DNA of 64,000 nucleotides from Corynebacterium mustelae (GTDB taxonomy: Bacteria; Actinomycetota; Actinomycetes; Mycobacteriales; Mycobacteriaceae), in assembly GCF_001020985.1 (NCBI RefSeq), contig NZ_CP011542.1, positions 3,327,555 through 3,391,554 on the forward strand, read 5' to 3'. The notes under the pieces are model-generated. The model saw only the letters and a list, made by a program, of their open reading frames with translations, did not search any database and had not been told where the DNA came from. Position 1 is the first letter of the stretch. The number at the start of each line of letters is the position of its first letter. Positions 45,219 to 55,728 of the stretch are shown in pieces. The translations under genes were made by a program, and so were the position numbers.

Positions 45219-46121
45219 ATGACTGAGAACAACAGACCGCATCACACCAAGCGGTCCGGGGACGACACTAGCCGCCGACGCCGCCATCGGCGTGGCCGTG
45301 GCGAGGGCAGCGGCAAAAACACCCACGATTCTCACAAAACAAACCGGAAAGCCCCTAACCGAAATACCCGTCAGTCTGAGCAATCAGCAAACCCATCTTC
45401 ACCCACCCCAAATGCGGTAGCCGGGGGCAAGCGCGAAAAACCCAATAATGCTCAATCCGCTACCAATCGCACAAAAAACCGCCGACGCCGCACATCCGAG
45501 CCCGCACAAACCGCAACTAACAAGCGCACGAAGGGGCGTCGAAAAGCAGCGGCTAAAACCCAACGTACTGGCACCCACAGAAAAAACTATCGGCGTAGTA
45601 CCTACCCAAGTACGCAGATGGAGACCCGCATCGAAACCTCTGCGGGCGGTTTAGTTATCTCTGGTTTAGCGGAATCGGTGCAACCAGACGGGAACGTCGA
45701 TCTTAGCCGGATTTATGTCGCGCTCATTGGCCGCTTGGATCGGCGGGGCCGATTGCTGTGGTCCATGCCTAAAGGGCACGTGGAAAACGGTGAGGACATC
45801 GCTGTCACTGCCGAGCGAGAAGTGTGGGAAGAAACTGGAATCCACGGTGAGGTATTCGCCGAATTAGGAGTCATTGATTACTGGTTCGTTTCCGATGGAA
45901 CCAGAATCCATAAAACCGTGCACCATCACCTCCTACGCTACGTCGATGGGGCGCTTAACGACGAAGACCCCGAGGTAACCGAAGTCTCTTGGATACCCGC
46001 TTCCGCATTAATAGAGCATTTCGCTTACGCCGACGAACGCAAACTTGCCCGAATCGCCCACACTCTTCTGCCAGATCTAGCGCGTAAAGAACTAGCAGAA
46101 GGAAGGGGTACCCCGCGATGA
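45219..46121 (+). CDS. NUDIX hydrolase with long basic N-terminal tail
   Basis: Protein of 300 residues. The first 130 are low-complexity and strongly basic (runs such as [13 protein letters not shown] and NRTKNRRRR), probably disordered and able to bind RNA or DNA. The C-terminal domain has a complete Nudix box, [27 protein letters not shown], so it should hydrolyse a nucleoside-diphosphate derivative. ATG 45219 follows ACTAGG. The ATG of the next gene overlaps its stop (ATGA), so it is translationally coupled to the DUF6049 protein. Substrate unknown. Confidence 0.9.
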   Translation: MTENNRPHHTKRSGDDTSRRRRHRRGRGEGSGKNTHDSHKTNRKAPNRNTRQSEQSANPSSPTPNAVAGGKREKPNNAQSATNRTKNRRRRTSEPAQTATNKRTKGRRKAAAKTQRTGTHRKNYRRSTYPSTQMETRIETSAGGLVISGLAESVQPDGNVDLSRIYVALIGRLDRRGRLLWSMPKGHVENGEDIAVTAEREVWEETGIHGEVFAELGVIDYWFVSDGTRIHKTVHHHLLRYVDGALNDEDPEVTEVSWIPASALIEHFAYADERKLARIAHTLLPDLARKELAEGRGTPR

Positions 46122-48691
46122 CTTATATCCGTCACATGTCGTGGCCCCGCACCCTTACTAGTACAATCACGGGTGCCACCGTCATCGGCATCATGGCCGT
46201 TTACGGCGGAATCCATCCGCCTGAAGTCTTAGGCGATGCACTGCCCAATTCGCCGACGAATCCGGCAACCGCTGCGCGATGGGTCAATCCCGACGTGCGC
46301 ACTGAAGAAAACCATCCGGAATTTCGCCTTGAAGTAGTAGGACTCCAGTCTCATATTGCAGTTGGTGAAACACTACCCATCACAATCCGAGTAATAAATG
46401 ATTCTCCGGAACCACTCCACGGGTTTAGCATTGTCGCACAGCACGCCAATATCCCTGAGTCGTTATCCGCTGCACGTAATATTCTGGCTCAAGATTCCAG
46501 CGCGTTCCCGTATTTTGCGGAGCCTATCAATAAATCCGACACGATAGCCCCTGGCCAATCCCGCGAAATCAGCATCTCCATGGCTACCAATGCCACAACG
46601 CCAGGCGGGTTAGCCATTGCAACCCCCGGTACCTACCCAATTTCGCTCGGGTTGCGATCCGCTGCCAGCCAAGAATTACTCAGCACCCAACGCTTCCTTA
46701 TTCATGTCGGGCGGGACACCCCACCAGAACCCACCGATCCCACATCTAACGGAGCAACCAGCACCCCACTCGGCGATACATCATCTGCACAACAACCTAC
46801 TCGAATGAGTGTGGTTTTCCCCCTCACCGCCCAAGTGGACATCGTCGGTGGCGAGATGGGTGAGGCGCCGAAACAAGCACCGCTGATACTGCACAGTGAG
46901 CAATTAGCACAACAATTAACCGAAGGCGGGCGGCTAGATGAATTGCTTGACGATTACGCCGACGAAACAACTGCCTCACCAGGCTTATCTAATGCCATAT
47001 GTCTGGCATTAGACCCACAATTGGTAGATACCGTCGCACGCATGGCAGATGGTTATATGGTGTCCCACCAACGACCGAGTTCCGTTAGCCAAAACCGCCG
47101 CCTTCGTGACTCCTGGAATTTCCAAGCCGAGGAACCACGCGGAACTGTCGGATATGGTGCCGAGGCGGCCCGCGAGTGGCTCGACCGTTTAGCACAGCTT
47201 GCCCAACAGGCATCCTGCACTGTCGCTTTGCCGTGGGCGAACACTGACATCAACGCGGTTGCAGCCACCGGAAACCAATGGACCATGCGTGAGGCTATTC
47301 AGCAAGGCACCGCCACTATCGCGCGCGTGCTGAATATCACCCCGTTAAGCAATGTTGTTATTCCAGGCAGTGGTTATATCACCGAACAAACCGCACCCCA
47401 ATTGCGGTGGGCGGACACCGCTAGCTTCACCACCACTAACGATGATGGCGAAATCTCCTATCCGGATATCGCCGCCGATTGGTCGAAGCGAGCCAGCGGT
47501 ACTGCACCGTCCGAACCAGCAATCAGCGAGCCCGTTTCGGTTCTCGTTGCCGACAATACGGTGTGGAACACCCCCCAATCAGGACGTTTCGCCTACCTTG
47601 CCCCCGGCGTTCGGGCAGTTAGTTACCCTGGTTCGCTAGCTGCGACATTAGCCGAAGCGACCCCTAATCCCATTACTGTTGGCTACGGCAGCTACAGCTC
47701 CCGCTACGATTCCCGAATCGATGCCCTCGCTGCCCGGCGCGCCACTGGTGATGCCGCTATCCGCATGACCGTTGGGGAATATAATTTCGCCGCAACGGAC
47801 AAACCATTGTTGGTTCAAATGCCGCCCACGCTTTCTGATGCCACCCAGTGGTTATCTACTATCGGCCAGTTGCTTGACTCCGCGGCTGCAAGCCCAATGA
47901 CATTATCGGAATACGTTACGCCTTCCGGTGTGGAGACAACGGAATTAGACCGGTTGACCGCCGAACGGCTCGCTAGCGGTGAAGCACTTGAATTTGGTGC
48001 GCCTTACGACGACCCCACGGTTATCTCCGATACGGAGGTGCTACAGGCGCAGCGTCAATTACAATCAGTGGATAATCTGACCCAATTAATGATGACTGAT
48101 CCAGCCATTGCGTTGACCCCTTATGGGTTTACTGCGCCGCTGCGCCACGACGTGCTGCGTGCGTTTACCCATAACGACCGCGCCGCGATCGCGACCTACG
48201 ACGCCCATGTCGCCGATGCCAAGAGCCTGCTTAATAACAATTATCAAGTGTTGACGGAACTTCGTACCTCAGTGACATTGCTCCCGCCAGGTAACGTCTA
48301 TACCCGAATCTCAGATTCCTCGCCGCTTCTCATTGTGGCTCAGAACGGCTTGCCACTTCCGGTAGATGCCCGAATTAGGTATAACGGCCCACGTGGCGCC
48401 CATATTAATGTGCCAGAAAACTTGTTTATTCCCGCCAAAGGATCCATCACGGTTCACATGACCGCCGACCTACCCACCAATTCCGCAGATCACCGTACCG
48501 ATTTGTCGCTGTGGTTGGCAGCGAACGATGATTCGCAGTTCTCGGAACCAGTAACAATTGGTGTGCAAACCCGTTCCGGCATCATCGGCGCTTCCGGTTT
48601 GGTGGTAGTCGCGCTTATCGGCTTAGTAACTGCGCTGTTTGGCCGCATTGCTTATCGACGAATCCGGCACCAGCGCCCAGAAGAACACTAA
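46118..48691 (+). CDS. DUF6049 family exported membrane protein
   Basis: Large envelope protein of 857 residues, the homologue of the actinobacterial protein usually encoded next to murJ. A signal sequence or N-terminal anchor (about residues 15-33) is followed by a long extracytoplasmic part with beta-sandwich look. One C-terminal helix ([20 protein letters not shown]) leads to a basic tail. It is coupled to the NUDIX gene by a four-base overlap. In many relatives it directly precedes murJ; here a lipoprotein gene and about 600 bases of non-coding sequence intervene. A role in peptidoglycan assembly is inferred from neighbours. Confidence 0.8.
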   Translation: MTYIRHMSWPRTLTSTITGATVIGIMAVYGGIHPPEVLGDALPNSPTNPATAARWVNPDVRTEENHPEFRLEVVGLQSHIAVGETLPITIRVINDSPEPLHGFSIVAQHANIPESLSAARNILAQDSSAFPYFAEPINKSDTIAPGQSREISISMATNATTPGGLAIATPGTYPISLGLRSAASQELLSTQRFLIHVGRDTPPEPTDPTSNGATSTPLGDTSSAQQPTRMSVVFPLTAQVDIVGGEMGEAPKQAPLILHSEQLAQQLTEGGRLDELLDDYADETTASPGLSNAICLALDPQLVDTVARMADGYMVSHQRPSSVSQNRRLRDSWNFQAEEPRGTVGYGAEAAREWLDRLAQLAQQASCTVALPWANTDINAVAATGNQWTMREAIQQGTATIARVLNITPLSNVVIPGSGYITEQTAPQLRWADTASFTTTNDDGEISYPDIAADWSKRASGTAPSEPAISEPVSVLVADNTVWNTPQSGRFAYLAPGVRAVSYPGSLAATLAEATPNPITVGYGSYSSRYDSRIDALAARRATGDAAIRMTVGEYNFAATDKPLLVQMPPTLSDATQWLSTIGQLLDSAAASPMTLSEYVTPSGVETTELDRLTAERLASGEALEFGAPYDDPTVISDTEVLQAQRQLQSVDNLTQLMMTDPAIALTPYGFTAPLRHDVLRAFTHNDRAAIATYDAHVADAKSLLNNNYQVLTELRTSVTLLPPGNVYTRISDSSPLLIVAQNGLPLPVDARIRYNGPRGAHINVPENLFIPAKGSITVHMTADLPTNSADHRTDLSLWLAANDDSQFSEPVTIGVQTRSGIIGASGLVVVALIGLVTALFGRIAYRRIRHQRPEEH

Positions 48692-48875
48692 TCGCTTCGG
48701 CCACACCGACACTGGTAGAACCAGCACTTTTGGTGCATCGCTGTACATTACATCTGGCTGTTCCAGGTTCATTGGTGATGCTGGGGTATCGCTTGGGGGT
48801 ACGCCGCGCTTGATATAGTACATTATCTATATGGATTCACGCTGGTGGCCAGTGGATTTGTGAGGGTAGATAAAA

Positions 48876-49565
48876 ATGATCATGAAAAAATCAGAAACCA
48901 TTCCGCGCGAAAAAGCGAATTCTCATTTAACACGCCGCATCGCGGCTCCGATTGTAATCTGCTGTGTCTTTTTTCTATCTGGCTGCGGGTTAGCTGGCCC
49001 CATTAGCCACTATCTCGCCGCCAAAAACCAGGCACAGACTCAGCAGCATTTGGTGTCAACACCTGCCGCTGAACCGGAAACGCTAGGGGAGGTTTTAGAA
49101 GCGGGTACTGGCACGTTTGATTTGAATGATCCGAACTTCAAAATTTTTAATCCGTGTACGGAGATCTCTCAGGAAGAATACGCGCAGCTTGGTTTCACGT
49201 TTTCGGTGGAGCCTCATGTGACGATGGATCATTTAATCATTTGTTCGTTAAAGTCCATTGATAGTTCCAATAGTGACTTTGGCGTTAGTATCGCAGCTGA
49301 CACTGTCACGCCGGACCAGGTCACTACTTATGCGGAAGTGGTCACCGATCCAGTAATTCCACTACCTGAGCACTGGTATCAACATAAATACCATGACTTC
49401 GGTGATGAAGATTTAGAAAATAACTGTACTATTGTCGTGCCGACCAATCGGGGACGAATCGTTGTTACCTCACTAACGTCTTCTTCTGTTTTTAAATTGG
49501 CACCAGAAACTGTGTGCCAGAAATCAGTAGATACATTGCAGAAAATCTTCGCACTACAGCGTTAA
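48876..49565 (+). CDS. Lipoprotein, DUF3558-like
   Basis: Predicted lipoprotein of 229 residues. Basic start, hydrophobic core (APIVICCVFFLSGC) and lipobox LSGC, so the mature N-terminal Cys would be lipid-modified and the rest outside the membrane. FNPCTEISQEEYAQLGF matches the start of DUF3558 domains, and further Cys at LIICSLKS, NNCTIVV and ETVCQKS could form disulfides. ATG 48876 has GAGGG nine bases upstream. It interrupts the usual DUF6049-murJ order and has its own 185-base upstream gap, so it looks like an insertion. Function unknown. Confidence 0.75.
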   Translation: MIMKKSETIPREKANSHLTRRIAAPIVICCVFFLSGCGLAGPISHYLAAKNQAQTQQHLVSTPAAEPETLGEVLEAGTGTFDLNDPNFKIFNPCTEISQEEYAQLGFTFSVEPHVTMDHLIICSLKSIDSSNSDFGVSIAADTVTPDQVTTYAEVVTDPVIPLPEHWYQHKYHDFGDEDLENNCTIVVPTNRGRIVVTSLTSSSVFKLAPETVCQKSVDTLQKIFALQR

Positions 49566-49650
49566 TGGGACTTCGAGCCAACGTGTACGCGATATAAAGT
49601 GGCGTCATTGAAAAAATTGAAGTCACACAGAGTCTGGGGTGGGTAGTTCC

Positions 49651-49815
49651 ATGAAGTTCACTTCCAATTACTACAATTTTTTCGGCCATAGGGTTCGAAG
49701 CTTCACTAAGGAGATCATTCCCGAGTGTTTGGATTTGTTGGATCGTAACGGCATGGCTGTAGATGTGGCGCACGATCGCGCGCTTCTGACACGTAGCCGA
49801 CTATACGGTTTGTAA
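49651..49815 (+). CDS. Possible small ORF or gene remnant, 54 aa
   Basis: Open frame MKFTSNYYNFFGHRVRS to LTRSRLYGL with GGGGTGGG about seven bases upstream and a terminator 39 bases after its stop. The residues read like a real protein fragment (KEIIPECLDLLDRNGMAVDV) but match nothing I can name. It may be a small gene with its own terminator or the decayed end of a larger one. Confidence 0.3.
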   Translation: MKFTSNYYNFFGHRVRSFTKEIIPECLDLLDRNGMAVDVAHDRALLTRSRLYGL

Positions 49816-49853
49816 CGCCTTCGGTGGGTCCAGCAACCCAGTATGATTACACA

Positions 49854-49901
49854 CCATCCCCACTCCTTAAAGCATTGAGGTTTGGGGATGGTTTTGTTTT
49901 T
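49854..49901 (+). terminator. Rho-independent terminator
   Basis: CCATCCCC (49854-49861) pairs with GGGGATGG (49884-49891), followed directly by TTTTGTTTTT. Strong plus-strand terminator after the lipoprotein/small-ORF unit. Confidence 0.8.
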
Positions 49902-50161
49902 AGGCAGCTACCCCGGATCACCTGGTGTATGACGGGCTGTGGTAGGTCTGCGGCGTTTAAGCGTCGAAAAGCAAAGAACAAATTTCCGGGTTAACGTGCT
50001 GGCTAATACCTTGCTTGGACACAGGCTAACAGGTCATCCGCGCTGGTTAGTTGTGACTAATGCTACAAGAACTCCTGCGATAGCTTTTATCACTGATAAT
50101 CTGAATTATTTAAGTAGTAATCAATGCGGCCGTTACTGATCGTTATCAGTGAGGCTGCTTG

Positions 50162-53100
50162 ATGGACCCACATCAACCCAAGGAGTGTTCGCACTTGAGT
50201 GAGAACGGTCAACAGCCGGGACTTCGCCGACGAATAATCCCGCCCACGCCGCCCGCACCTGTGCCCACAGCGCGGAAGGTCCAGGCACAACCCAAACCTG
50301 CCAACGACCGTTCCAAGCTCAATCAGGCACCCCCGGCCATCGCCGCGTTAGCGGCAGCGGAATCTGGCACGACTACCACGACGCCGCACCGCGACCGGGG
50401 GACACACCAAGCTAAAAACAACGGATCGGTAGCGGTAGCAACTGAAGCGCCGGATTCGGTTGATACAACAGAAACTTCGACGGAAACATCTGATTCCAAG
50501 GTGCTGCAATCAACCGGTTCCATGGCGATAGCCACCTTGCTAAGCCGTATTACTGGGTTCCTGCGCAATGTTTTGATCACCGCGACACTGGGCAATGCGA
50601 TCGCTTCGGCATTCAATATCGCCAACCAGTTACCCAACCTAGTAACCGAAATCGTCTTGGGTGCGGTGCTAACCTCACTCGTGGTGCCGGTGTTAGTGCG
50701 TGCCGAAAAAGAAGACCCGGATCGGGGTGAAGCCTTTATTAGGCGACTATTTACGCTAGCGATGACGTTATTGGGAGTCATCACGATAGCCTCGGTGATA
50801 GCCGCACCGTTGCTGACCCGAATCATGTTGAAATCCGAGGGTCAAGTAAATGTGGTTCAGGCGACGAGTTTCGCTTATTGGCTGCTACCACAGATCTTTT
50901 TCTATGGGCTTTTTGCTCTACTCATGGCGGTGTTAAACACCAAAGATATCTTCAAACCCGGCGCGTGGGCCCCGGTGATCAATAACATCATTGTGCTGGC
51001 GGTGATGACCACCTACTGGTTTGTTCCGGGTGAAATCGATCCTAAAAACCCGGCGGGTATTTTCGATCCACACATCATGCTGTTAGGCATCGGCACCACC
51101 CTTGGTGTGATTGTCCAGGCTTTGATTCTCATTCCGTATATTAAAAAGGCTGGGGTATCCCTCAAACCGCTGTGGGGGATTGATGCCAGGCTCAAACAAT
51201 TTGGTGGTATGGCGGCAGCCATTGTGGTGTATGTGGCCATATCGCAATTGGGTTACACAGTAACGACACGTATCGCCTCCGAGGCAGACGCCGGCGCACC
51301 GAATACCTATTATCAGGCGTGGTTATTGCTGCAGGTACCGTACGGCATCATCGGCGTTACTCTTCTGACGGCGATCATGCCACGGTTGTCGCGTAATGCC
51401 GCCGATGGTGACGATCGCGCGGTGGTGCGGGATTTGGTGGTTGGTTCCAAACTGACCTTTATCGCGCTTATTCCTATCGTGGTGTTCTTCACCATTTTCG
51501 GCACCGCGATTGCCAAGGGATTGTTCCTGTACGGCAAGTTTGACCTCAATGACGCCACGATCCTTGGGTGGACGTTAAGCTTCTCCGCGTTTACGTTAAT
51601 CCCGTATGCCACCGTACTGCTGCATTTGCGCGTGTTTTACGCCCGGGAAGAGGCGTGGACACCGACGTTTATTATTGCTGGCATCACCGCAACAAAAGTG
51701 GCGCTGTCCATGCTGGCACCAGTTTTCGCCAGTTCGCCGCAGCGAGTTGTGGTGTTGCTGGCGGCGGCTAATGGTTTCGGTTTCATCGCTGGCGCGGTTA
51801 TCGGTGGGTTTTTATTACGCCGCAAACTCGGTCGGCTTAGCACCGTTGAGGTGGGGCGCACCTGCGCCTGGGCATTGGGGGCATCCATCTTCGCGGGAAT
51901 GTCAGCCTACGGCCTGATTGCGGTGTTATCGGACACTTTGGATCCAGTGTGGAACATGCTGGGCAGCATCGGCTACCTGGTGCAATTGGCGATCGTTGGC
52001 CTGTTTTTCCTCATCATTACTGGCATTGTTCTTTCCAGGTCCGGCTTGGATGAGTTGGCAGTTTTGGGCCGGGTGGTTCAACGCATCCCTGGGGTGGGCA
52101 AGTACATCAACCCACCTTTAGCAAGCGACGAAATTCCAGAGGCAGGTGGTGTGCAGCAATTACGGGCTGCGGCTACCTATATCGACGATTCCTTCAACGC
52201 GACCCCAGTACCGCCGCCGATGTCAGCTGGCATTGTGCGGGGGCCGCGCCTGGTTCCCGGCGCGGAAGTTTCCGACGGCATGTTCCGATTATTGGCTGAC
52301 CACGGCTCGGTGCCGGGGGCGCGGTTCTGGCATGCTAAAGAAAAAGCAACCGGTAGGGAAGTGGCGTTGACGTTTGTGGATACTTCCGGGTTGGCACCGT
52401 TGGCACCAGCAAGCCCGGCGGATGCCCGCGCCGCAAGTGAACGGGTTGCTCTGCGTACCTTGAACCTCGGGCGGCTTTCTAGCCCGGCCATTGCGTCAAA
52501 TATTGAGGTACGTTCATACCGTAATGGGTGTTTAGTAATCGCCGATTGGGTTCCGGGAAGTTCCCTTGCCTCGGTGGCAGACGAAGATGTTAATCCCTAT
52601 GCTGCTGCCCATGCGATGCGACCGTTGGTTGCGGCCTCCACGCACGGAGTTCTTGGCGTGGATAACCGGGCACGTATTCGTATCAATACCGATGGCATTG
52701 CAGTTTTAGCGTTCCCTGCTGTTTTGGATTCGGCATCCACCGAACAAGATTTACGGTCACTACGTACCGCGCTGAGTTCGCTTGTCGACGCCCCCACCGC
52801 ACCCGAGAGCATACATTCGTTGCTTACCTGCGAATTGGCGGACCTACCGGGCGCCTACGACAACCTATTCAAGGACGTACCGCAGGAACACACCAGCAAG
52901 CTGGATCAATCACTCGCCGTTACCGAGGAGGAAGCACCGAAACCAGTTGAAACGCCTGGATTTGGCCGCAAAGGTTACTCCACCACAGCCACCGGTATCG
53001 TCATTGTTGGTGCAACGTTGCTCGTGATTGTCGCCGCGTTGATTACCGCTTATCTGACTTCCTGGGTCAACCGAGATAACGATGAGTCGCCGCTTAAACC

Positions 53101-53560
53101 GGAAACGCTGCATTCGATTCCGTCGACAAGTCAGACGCACCCAGGTGTGATTCTTGATTCCGAATCCGCATGGGGCTGGCCAGTGCCAAACGAAACCGCA
53201 GCACTAAGTCATGATGGTGACCCGGCAACAGTGTGGAATGCGGAACCAGAATCCGGATTACTGATCACGCTACCCGAAAATCAGATGCTCAATACCGTAG
53301 TGGTTAGTGGGGCATCTGTCGGGACCGAAATTACAATTTTGGGTGCAGCTGATACGGAATTGACCACCGCTGCAGCCCGAACTGGTATTGACACGCTGGT
53401 AGAGGAGTACACACTTGCCAGCACTACCATCACTCAGTCTCGCACTAACATCCCACTGGATACCCCAGAATCGGTGAACGAGGTCGTTGTGTGGATCAAC
53501 ACCAGAGCCGATGGTGAACCCACAACAATTGCGGAAATCCAGTTAGTTGGGTCCCCGTAG
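50162..53560 (+). CDS. murJ: Lipid II flippase MurJ fused to a pseudokinase domain
   Basis: Membrane protein of about 1132 residues. After a disordered N-terminus, residues about 110-640 form the MATE-like MurJ core of some 14 helices (STGSMAIATLLSRITGFLRN is its start). Residues about 680-900 look like a protein kinase fold, but the usual VAxK Lys is replaced (REVALTFVD) and HRD and DFG are absent, so it is a pseudokinase. A further helix (GIVIVGATLLVIVAALITAYL) leads to an extracytoplasmic beta domain. This matches mycobacterial MviN, whose phosphorylated pseudokinase binds FhaA. Start ATG 50162 has GAGG; TTG 50195 behind AAGGAG is an alternative. Confidence 0.9.
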   Translation: MDPHQPKECSHLSENGQQPGLRRRIIPPTPPAPVPTARKVQAQPKPANDRSKLNQAPPAIAALAAAESGTTTTTPHRDRGTHQAKNNGSVAVATEAPDSVDTTETSTETSDSKVLQSTGSMAIATLLSRITGFLRNVLITATLGNAIASAFNIANQLPNLVTEIVLGAVLTSLVVPVLVRAEKEDPDRGEAFIRRLFTLAMTLLGVITIASVIAAPLLTRIMLKSEGQVNVVQATSFAYWLLPQIFFYGLFALLMAVLNTKDIFKPGAWAPVINNIIVLAVMTTYWFVPGEIDPKNPAGIFDPHIMLLGIGTTLGVIVQALILIPYIKKAGVSLKPLWGIDARLKQFGGMAAAIVVYVAISQLGYTVTTRIASEADAGAPNTYYQAWLLLQVPYGIIGVTLLTAIMPRLSRNAADGDDRAVVRDLVVGSKLTFIALIPIVVFFTIFGTAIAKGLFLYGKFDLNDATILGWTLSFSAFTLIPYATVLLHLRVFYAREEAWTPTFIIAGITATKVALSMLAPVFASSPQRVVVLLAAANGFGFIAGAVIGGFLLRRKLGRLSTVEVGRTCAWALGASIFAGMSAYGLIAVLSDTLDPVWNMLGSIGYLVQLAIVGLFFLIITGIVLSRSGLDELAVLGRVVQRIPGVGKYINPPLASDEIPEAGGVQQLRAAATYIDDSFNATPVPPPMSAGIVRGPRLVPGAEVSDGMFRLLADHGSVPGARFWHAKEKATGREVALTFVDTSGLAPLAPASPADARAASERVALRTLNLGRLSSPAIASNIEVRSYRNGCLVIADWVPGSSLASVADEDVNPYAAAHAMRPLVAASTHGVLGVDNRARIRINTDGIAVLAFPAVLDSASTEQDLRSLRTALSSLVDAPTAPESIHSLLTCELADLPGAYDNLFKDVPQEHTSKLDQSLAVTEEEAPKPVETPGFGRKGYSTTATGIVIVGATLLVIVAALITAYLTSWVNRDNDESPLKPETLHSIPSTSQTHPGVILDSESAWGWPVPNETAALSHDGDPATVWNAEPESGLLITLPENQMLNTVVVSGASVGTEITILGAADTELTTAAARTGIDTLVEEYTLASTTITQSRTNIPLDTPESVNEVVVWINTRADGEPTTIAEIQLVGSP

Positions 53561-53935
53561 CTCATTAAATTACAAGGCTTTACCCCACCGGCAGTACCAG
53601 TCACCCTTGGTTCTGCTAGTGGGGTTTTCTCATGGGGATTAGTCGGTAAAAATACGACGGGGGCAGTGGATAGGTGTGCCTTATCGGGGTTAGAACGAAC
53701 GCTAAAAAATCAAAGGCACGACAGAAGGCTTTTAGAATATCTGCTGGTAGCACCCCACAAAAATAACAAAACTGCTAACTTTAATTTTCGCAGCAAAATC
53801 GCGATAAATATATTGCGCAGCCAAAACCTTTAAAAACCACCACATATTAGTCAAACATTAACTAGGAAGTTATTTCCAATAGTACGTATCTAACCCAACT
53901 AACCAGAAGGCTAATTTATACATCTTGGGGGAGAA
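53561..53935. other. Intergenic region: murJ terminator and sigM promoter area
   Basis: The first 70 bases hold the terminator described separately. The remainder is AT-rich with no gene. GGAAGT (about 53863) and CGTATC about 14 bases on could be an ECF-type promoter for sigM autoregulation, but the match to a known SigM consensus is weak. Confidence 0.4.
53582..53630 (+). terminator. Rho-independent terminator of murJ
   Basis: ACCCCAC (53582-53588) and GTGGGGT (53619-53625), extended inward by GCAG/CTGC and ACCA/TGGT with small mismatches, then TTTTCT. Lies 22 bases after the murJ stop. Confidence 0.8.
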
Positions 53936-54613
53936 ATGGTGGAACACACACTACAACACACCACATCAACCACGGAGTCAACCGCAGAGTTACTCACCGA
54001 AGAAATCACGCGGTTATCCGATGCCAATCTGTATAAACAGCCACATTCCACCGTCGAAAAGTACCAAGATGCAACCGACGACGAACTCATCGCCGCCTAC
54101 CTAGGTGGCGACACCAACGCTTTTACCGCAATCATCACCAGGCACCACCGCATGCTATGGTGGGCGGCACGCCGCCACGTTGACTGCGATCATGACGCCG
54201 AAGACGTACTACAGGAAACGTTGCTGACCGTTAGCCGTAGTCTTGATAAATACAGCGGTTACGCCAAATTACGAACCTGGCTATACCGACTAGTCTGCAA
54301 CGCCGCATACGATTACCGACACCGAGTAATCAAAAAAGAAGTAGCTGAACTCGATGATCCCGAAGGGCAGTATTCCCGCGACTCCCGCATCAGCTACGAT
54401 CCCCTAAAAACCCACGCCGAAACTATGACAGTAAACACAGTTGTTAACTCACTGCCAACTGAGCATCGCGACGCCATTATCCTCATGGACTTCCAAGGAT
54501 ATAACCTCACTCAAGCAGCGGAATTACAAGGTGTTAAGCCTGGAACCATCAAATCGCGCCGGGCTCGGGCTAAAGCACAAATCAGAGAAATGTTGGGCGA
54601 AATCGCGGGCTAA
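53936..54613 (+). CDS. sigM: ECF RNA polymerase sigma factor SigM
   Basis: Sigma-70-family factor of 225 residues. Region 2 is DDELIAAYLGGDTNAF to LRTWLYRLVCNAAYDYRHR (about residues 47-135), and region 4 is LPTEHRDAIILMDFQGYNLTQAAELQGVKPGTIKSRRARAK (about 175-215). A 45-residue Thr/Glu-rich N-terminus precedes region 2. ATG 53936 follows GGGGGAG. It precedes trxB and trxA, as in C. glutamicum, where SigM controls disulfide-stress genes. No anti-sigma gene follows within the 119-base gap, so its control must differ from the usual anti-sigma pair. Confidence 0.9.
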   Translation: MVEHTLQHTTSTTESTAELLTEEITRLSDANLYKQPHSTVEKYQDATDDELIAAYLGGDTNAFTAIITRHHRMLWWAARRHVDCDHDAEDVLQETLLTVSRSLDKYSGYAKLRTWLYRLVCNAAYDYRHRVIKKEVAELDDPEGQYSRDSRISYDPLKTHAETMTVNTVVNSLPTEHRDAIILMDFQGYNLTQAAELQGVKPGTIKSRRARAKAQIREMLGEIAG

Positions 54614-54732
54614 ACACAACGACACAAAGCAAGGCGGAATAGACTGGACTTCCACATGGTTGTATTGGATGAGGACGATACATCCCAATAGAAATTATTA
54701 TTGACAAAATTTTTTACTGGAAGGCAGACTAC

Positions 54733-55668
54733 ATGACCGAAGCAGAAACCTCGGTACATGATCTGATCATTATCGGATCCGGCCCAGCTGGTTACACAGC
54801 GGCACTCTATGCTGCACGGGCCGAACTTAAGCCGGTTGTTTTCGAAGGCTACGAATCAGGTGGATCGCTAATGACCACCACAGAGGTGGAGAATTTCCCT
54901 GGATTCCCCGAAGGCATTCAAGGTCCTGAGCTCATGGATCACATGCGCAACCAAGCGGAAAAATTTGGTGCTGATCTCAGAATGGAAGAAGTAACCAAGG
55001 TTGATCTCACCGGAGACATCAAAAAAGTGTGGTCCGATTCGGGTGAACACCATGCACGTAGCGTGATTCTTGCCACTGGTTCCGCCCCTCGCTACCTGAA
55101 TGTTCCAGGAGAACAAGAGTTACTTGGTCGAGGTGTATCCGCATGCGCTACCTGTGACGGGTTCTTCTTTAAAGACCACCACATCGCCGTTATCGGCGGT
55201 GGAGATTCAGCCATGGAGGAAGCAATCTTCCTCACCAAGTTCGCAACCACCGTCACCATTGTGCATCGTCGCGAAGAATTCCGAGCTTCTCCGATCATGT
55301 TGGAGCGGGCACGAAACAACGAGAAAATCAATTTCCTCACGAACAAGACCGTTGCGAAGGTGCTGGGGGACAACGCTGTTTCCGGCCTGGAACTCACCGA
55401 CACCGTCACCGGGGAAACCTCAACCTTAGATGCGACCGCGCTTTTCGTCGCTATCGGGCACGATCCTCGTTCACAGCTTTTTAGCGATGTCGTAACCACC
55501 GACGACGCAGGCTATGTTGTTGTGGAACACCCATCTACCCGGACCAATATTCCCGGTGTATTTGCCATCGGTGACCTGGTAGATAACCATTATCGCCAAG
55601 CGATCACCGCAGCAGGTTCTGGTTGTCGTGGCGCTATCGATGCCCAAAACTACCTAGCTGAGCTATAA
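54733..55668 (+). CDS. trxB: Thioredoxin reductase
   Basis: FAD/NADPH enzyme of 311 residues that reduces thioredoxin. FAD motif [18 protein letters not shown], redox-active CATC in ACATCDGFF (about residues 138-141), NADPH motif [12 protein letters not shown] and C-terminal [21 protein letters not shown] are complete. ATG 54733 has GGAAGG upstream. Sixty bases separate it from trxA; with sigM they form a thiol-redox group, probably one regulon. Firm. Confidence 0.95.
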   Translation: MTEAETSVHDLIIIGSGPAGYTAALYAARAELKPVVFEGYESGGSLMTTTEVENFPGFPEGIQGPELMDHMRNQAEKFGADLRMEEVTKVDLTGDIKKVWSDSGEHHARSVILATGSAPRYLNVPGEQELLGRGVSACATCDGFFFKDHHIAVIGGGDSAMEEAIFLTKFATTVTIVHRREEFRASPIMLERARNNEKINFLTNKTVAKVLGDNAVSGLELTDTVTGETSTLDATALFVAIGHDPRSQLFSDVVTTDDAGYVVVEHPSTRTNIPGVFAIGDLVDNHYRQAITAAGSGCRGAIDAQNYLAEL

Positions 55669-55728
55669 GCTGTTGTGTACAGTTTGCAGTCCGCTTAACT
55701 AAAACCACAGAAAGAAAAGGATACAGTC

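Larger units (their letters stand above)
49566..50161. other. Long intergenic region between lipoprotein and murJ
   Basis: About 600 bases without a confident gene. It holds one small open frame (49651-49815), a clear rho-independent terminator (49854-49901) and then about 260 AT-richer bases leading to murJ, which must contain its promoter. A copy of GTCGAAAAGC is at 49963. The terminator lies nearly 290 bases after the lipoprotein stop, so either the lipoprotein mRNA has a long 3' end or a short RNA is made here. Confidence 0.5.

Noticed and set aside
49939..50139. 66-codon frame upstream of murJ
   Set aside because: No ribosome site and composition unlike neighbouring genes; the region is better explained as the murJ promoter area.
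253..52789. GTCGACAAGC as a strand-polar FtsK-orienting (KOPS-like) signal
   Set aside because: Seven copies are on one strand and five on the other along a single replication arm, so no strong polarity is seen.
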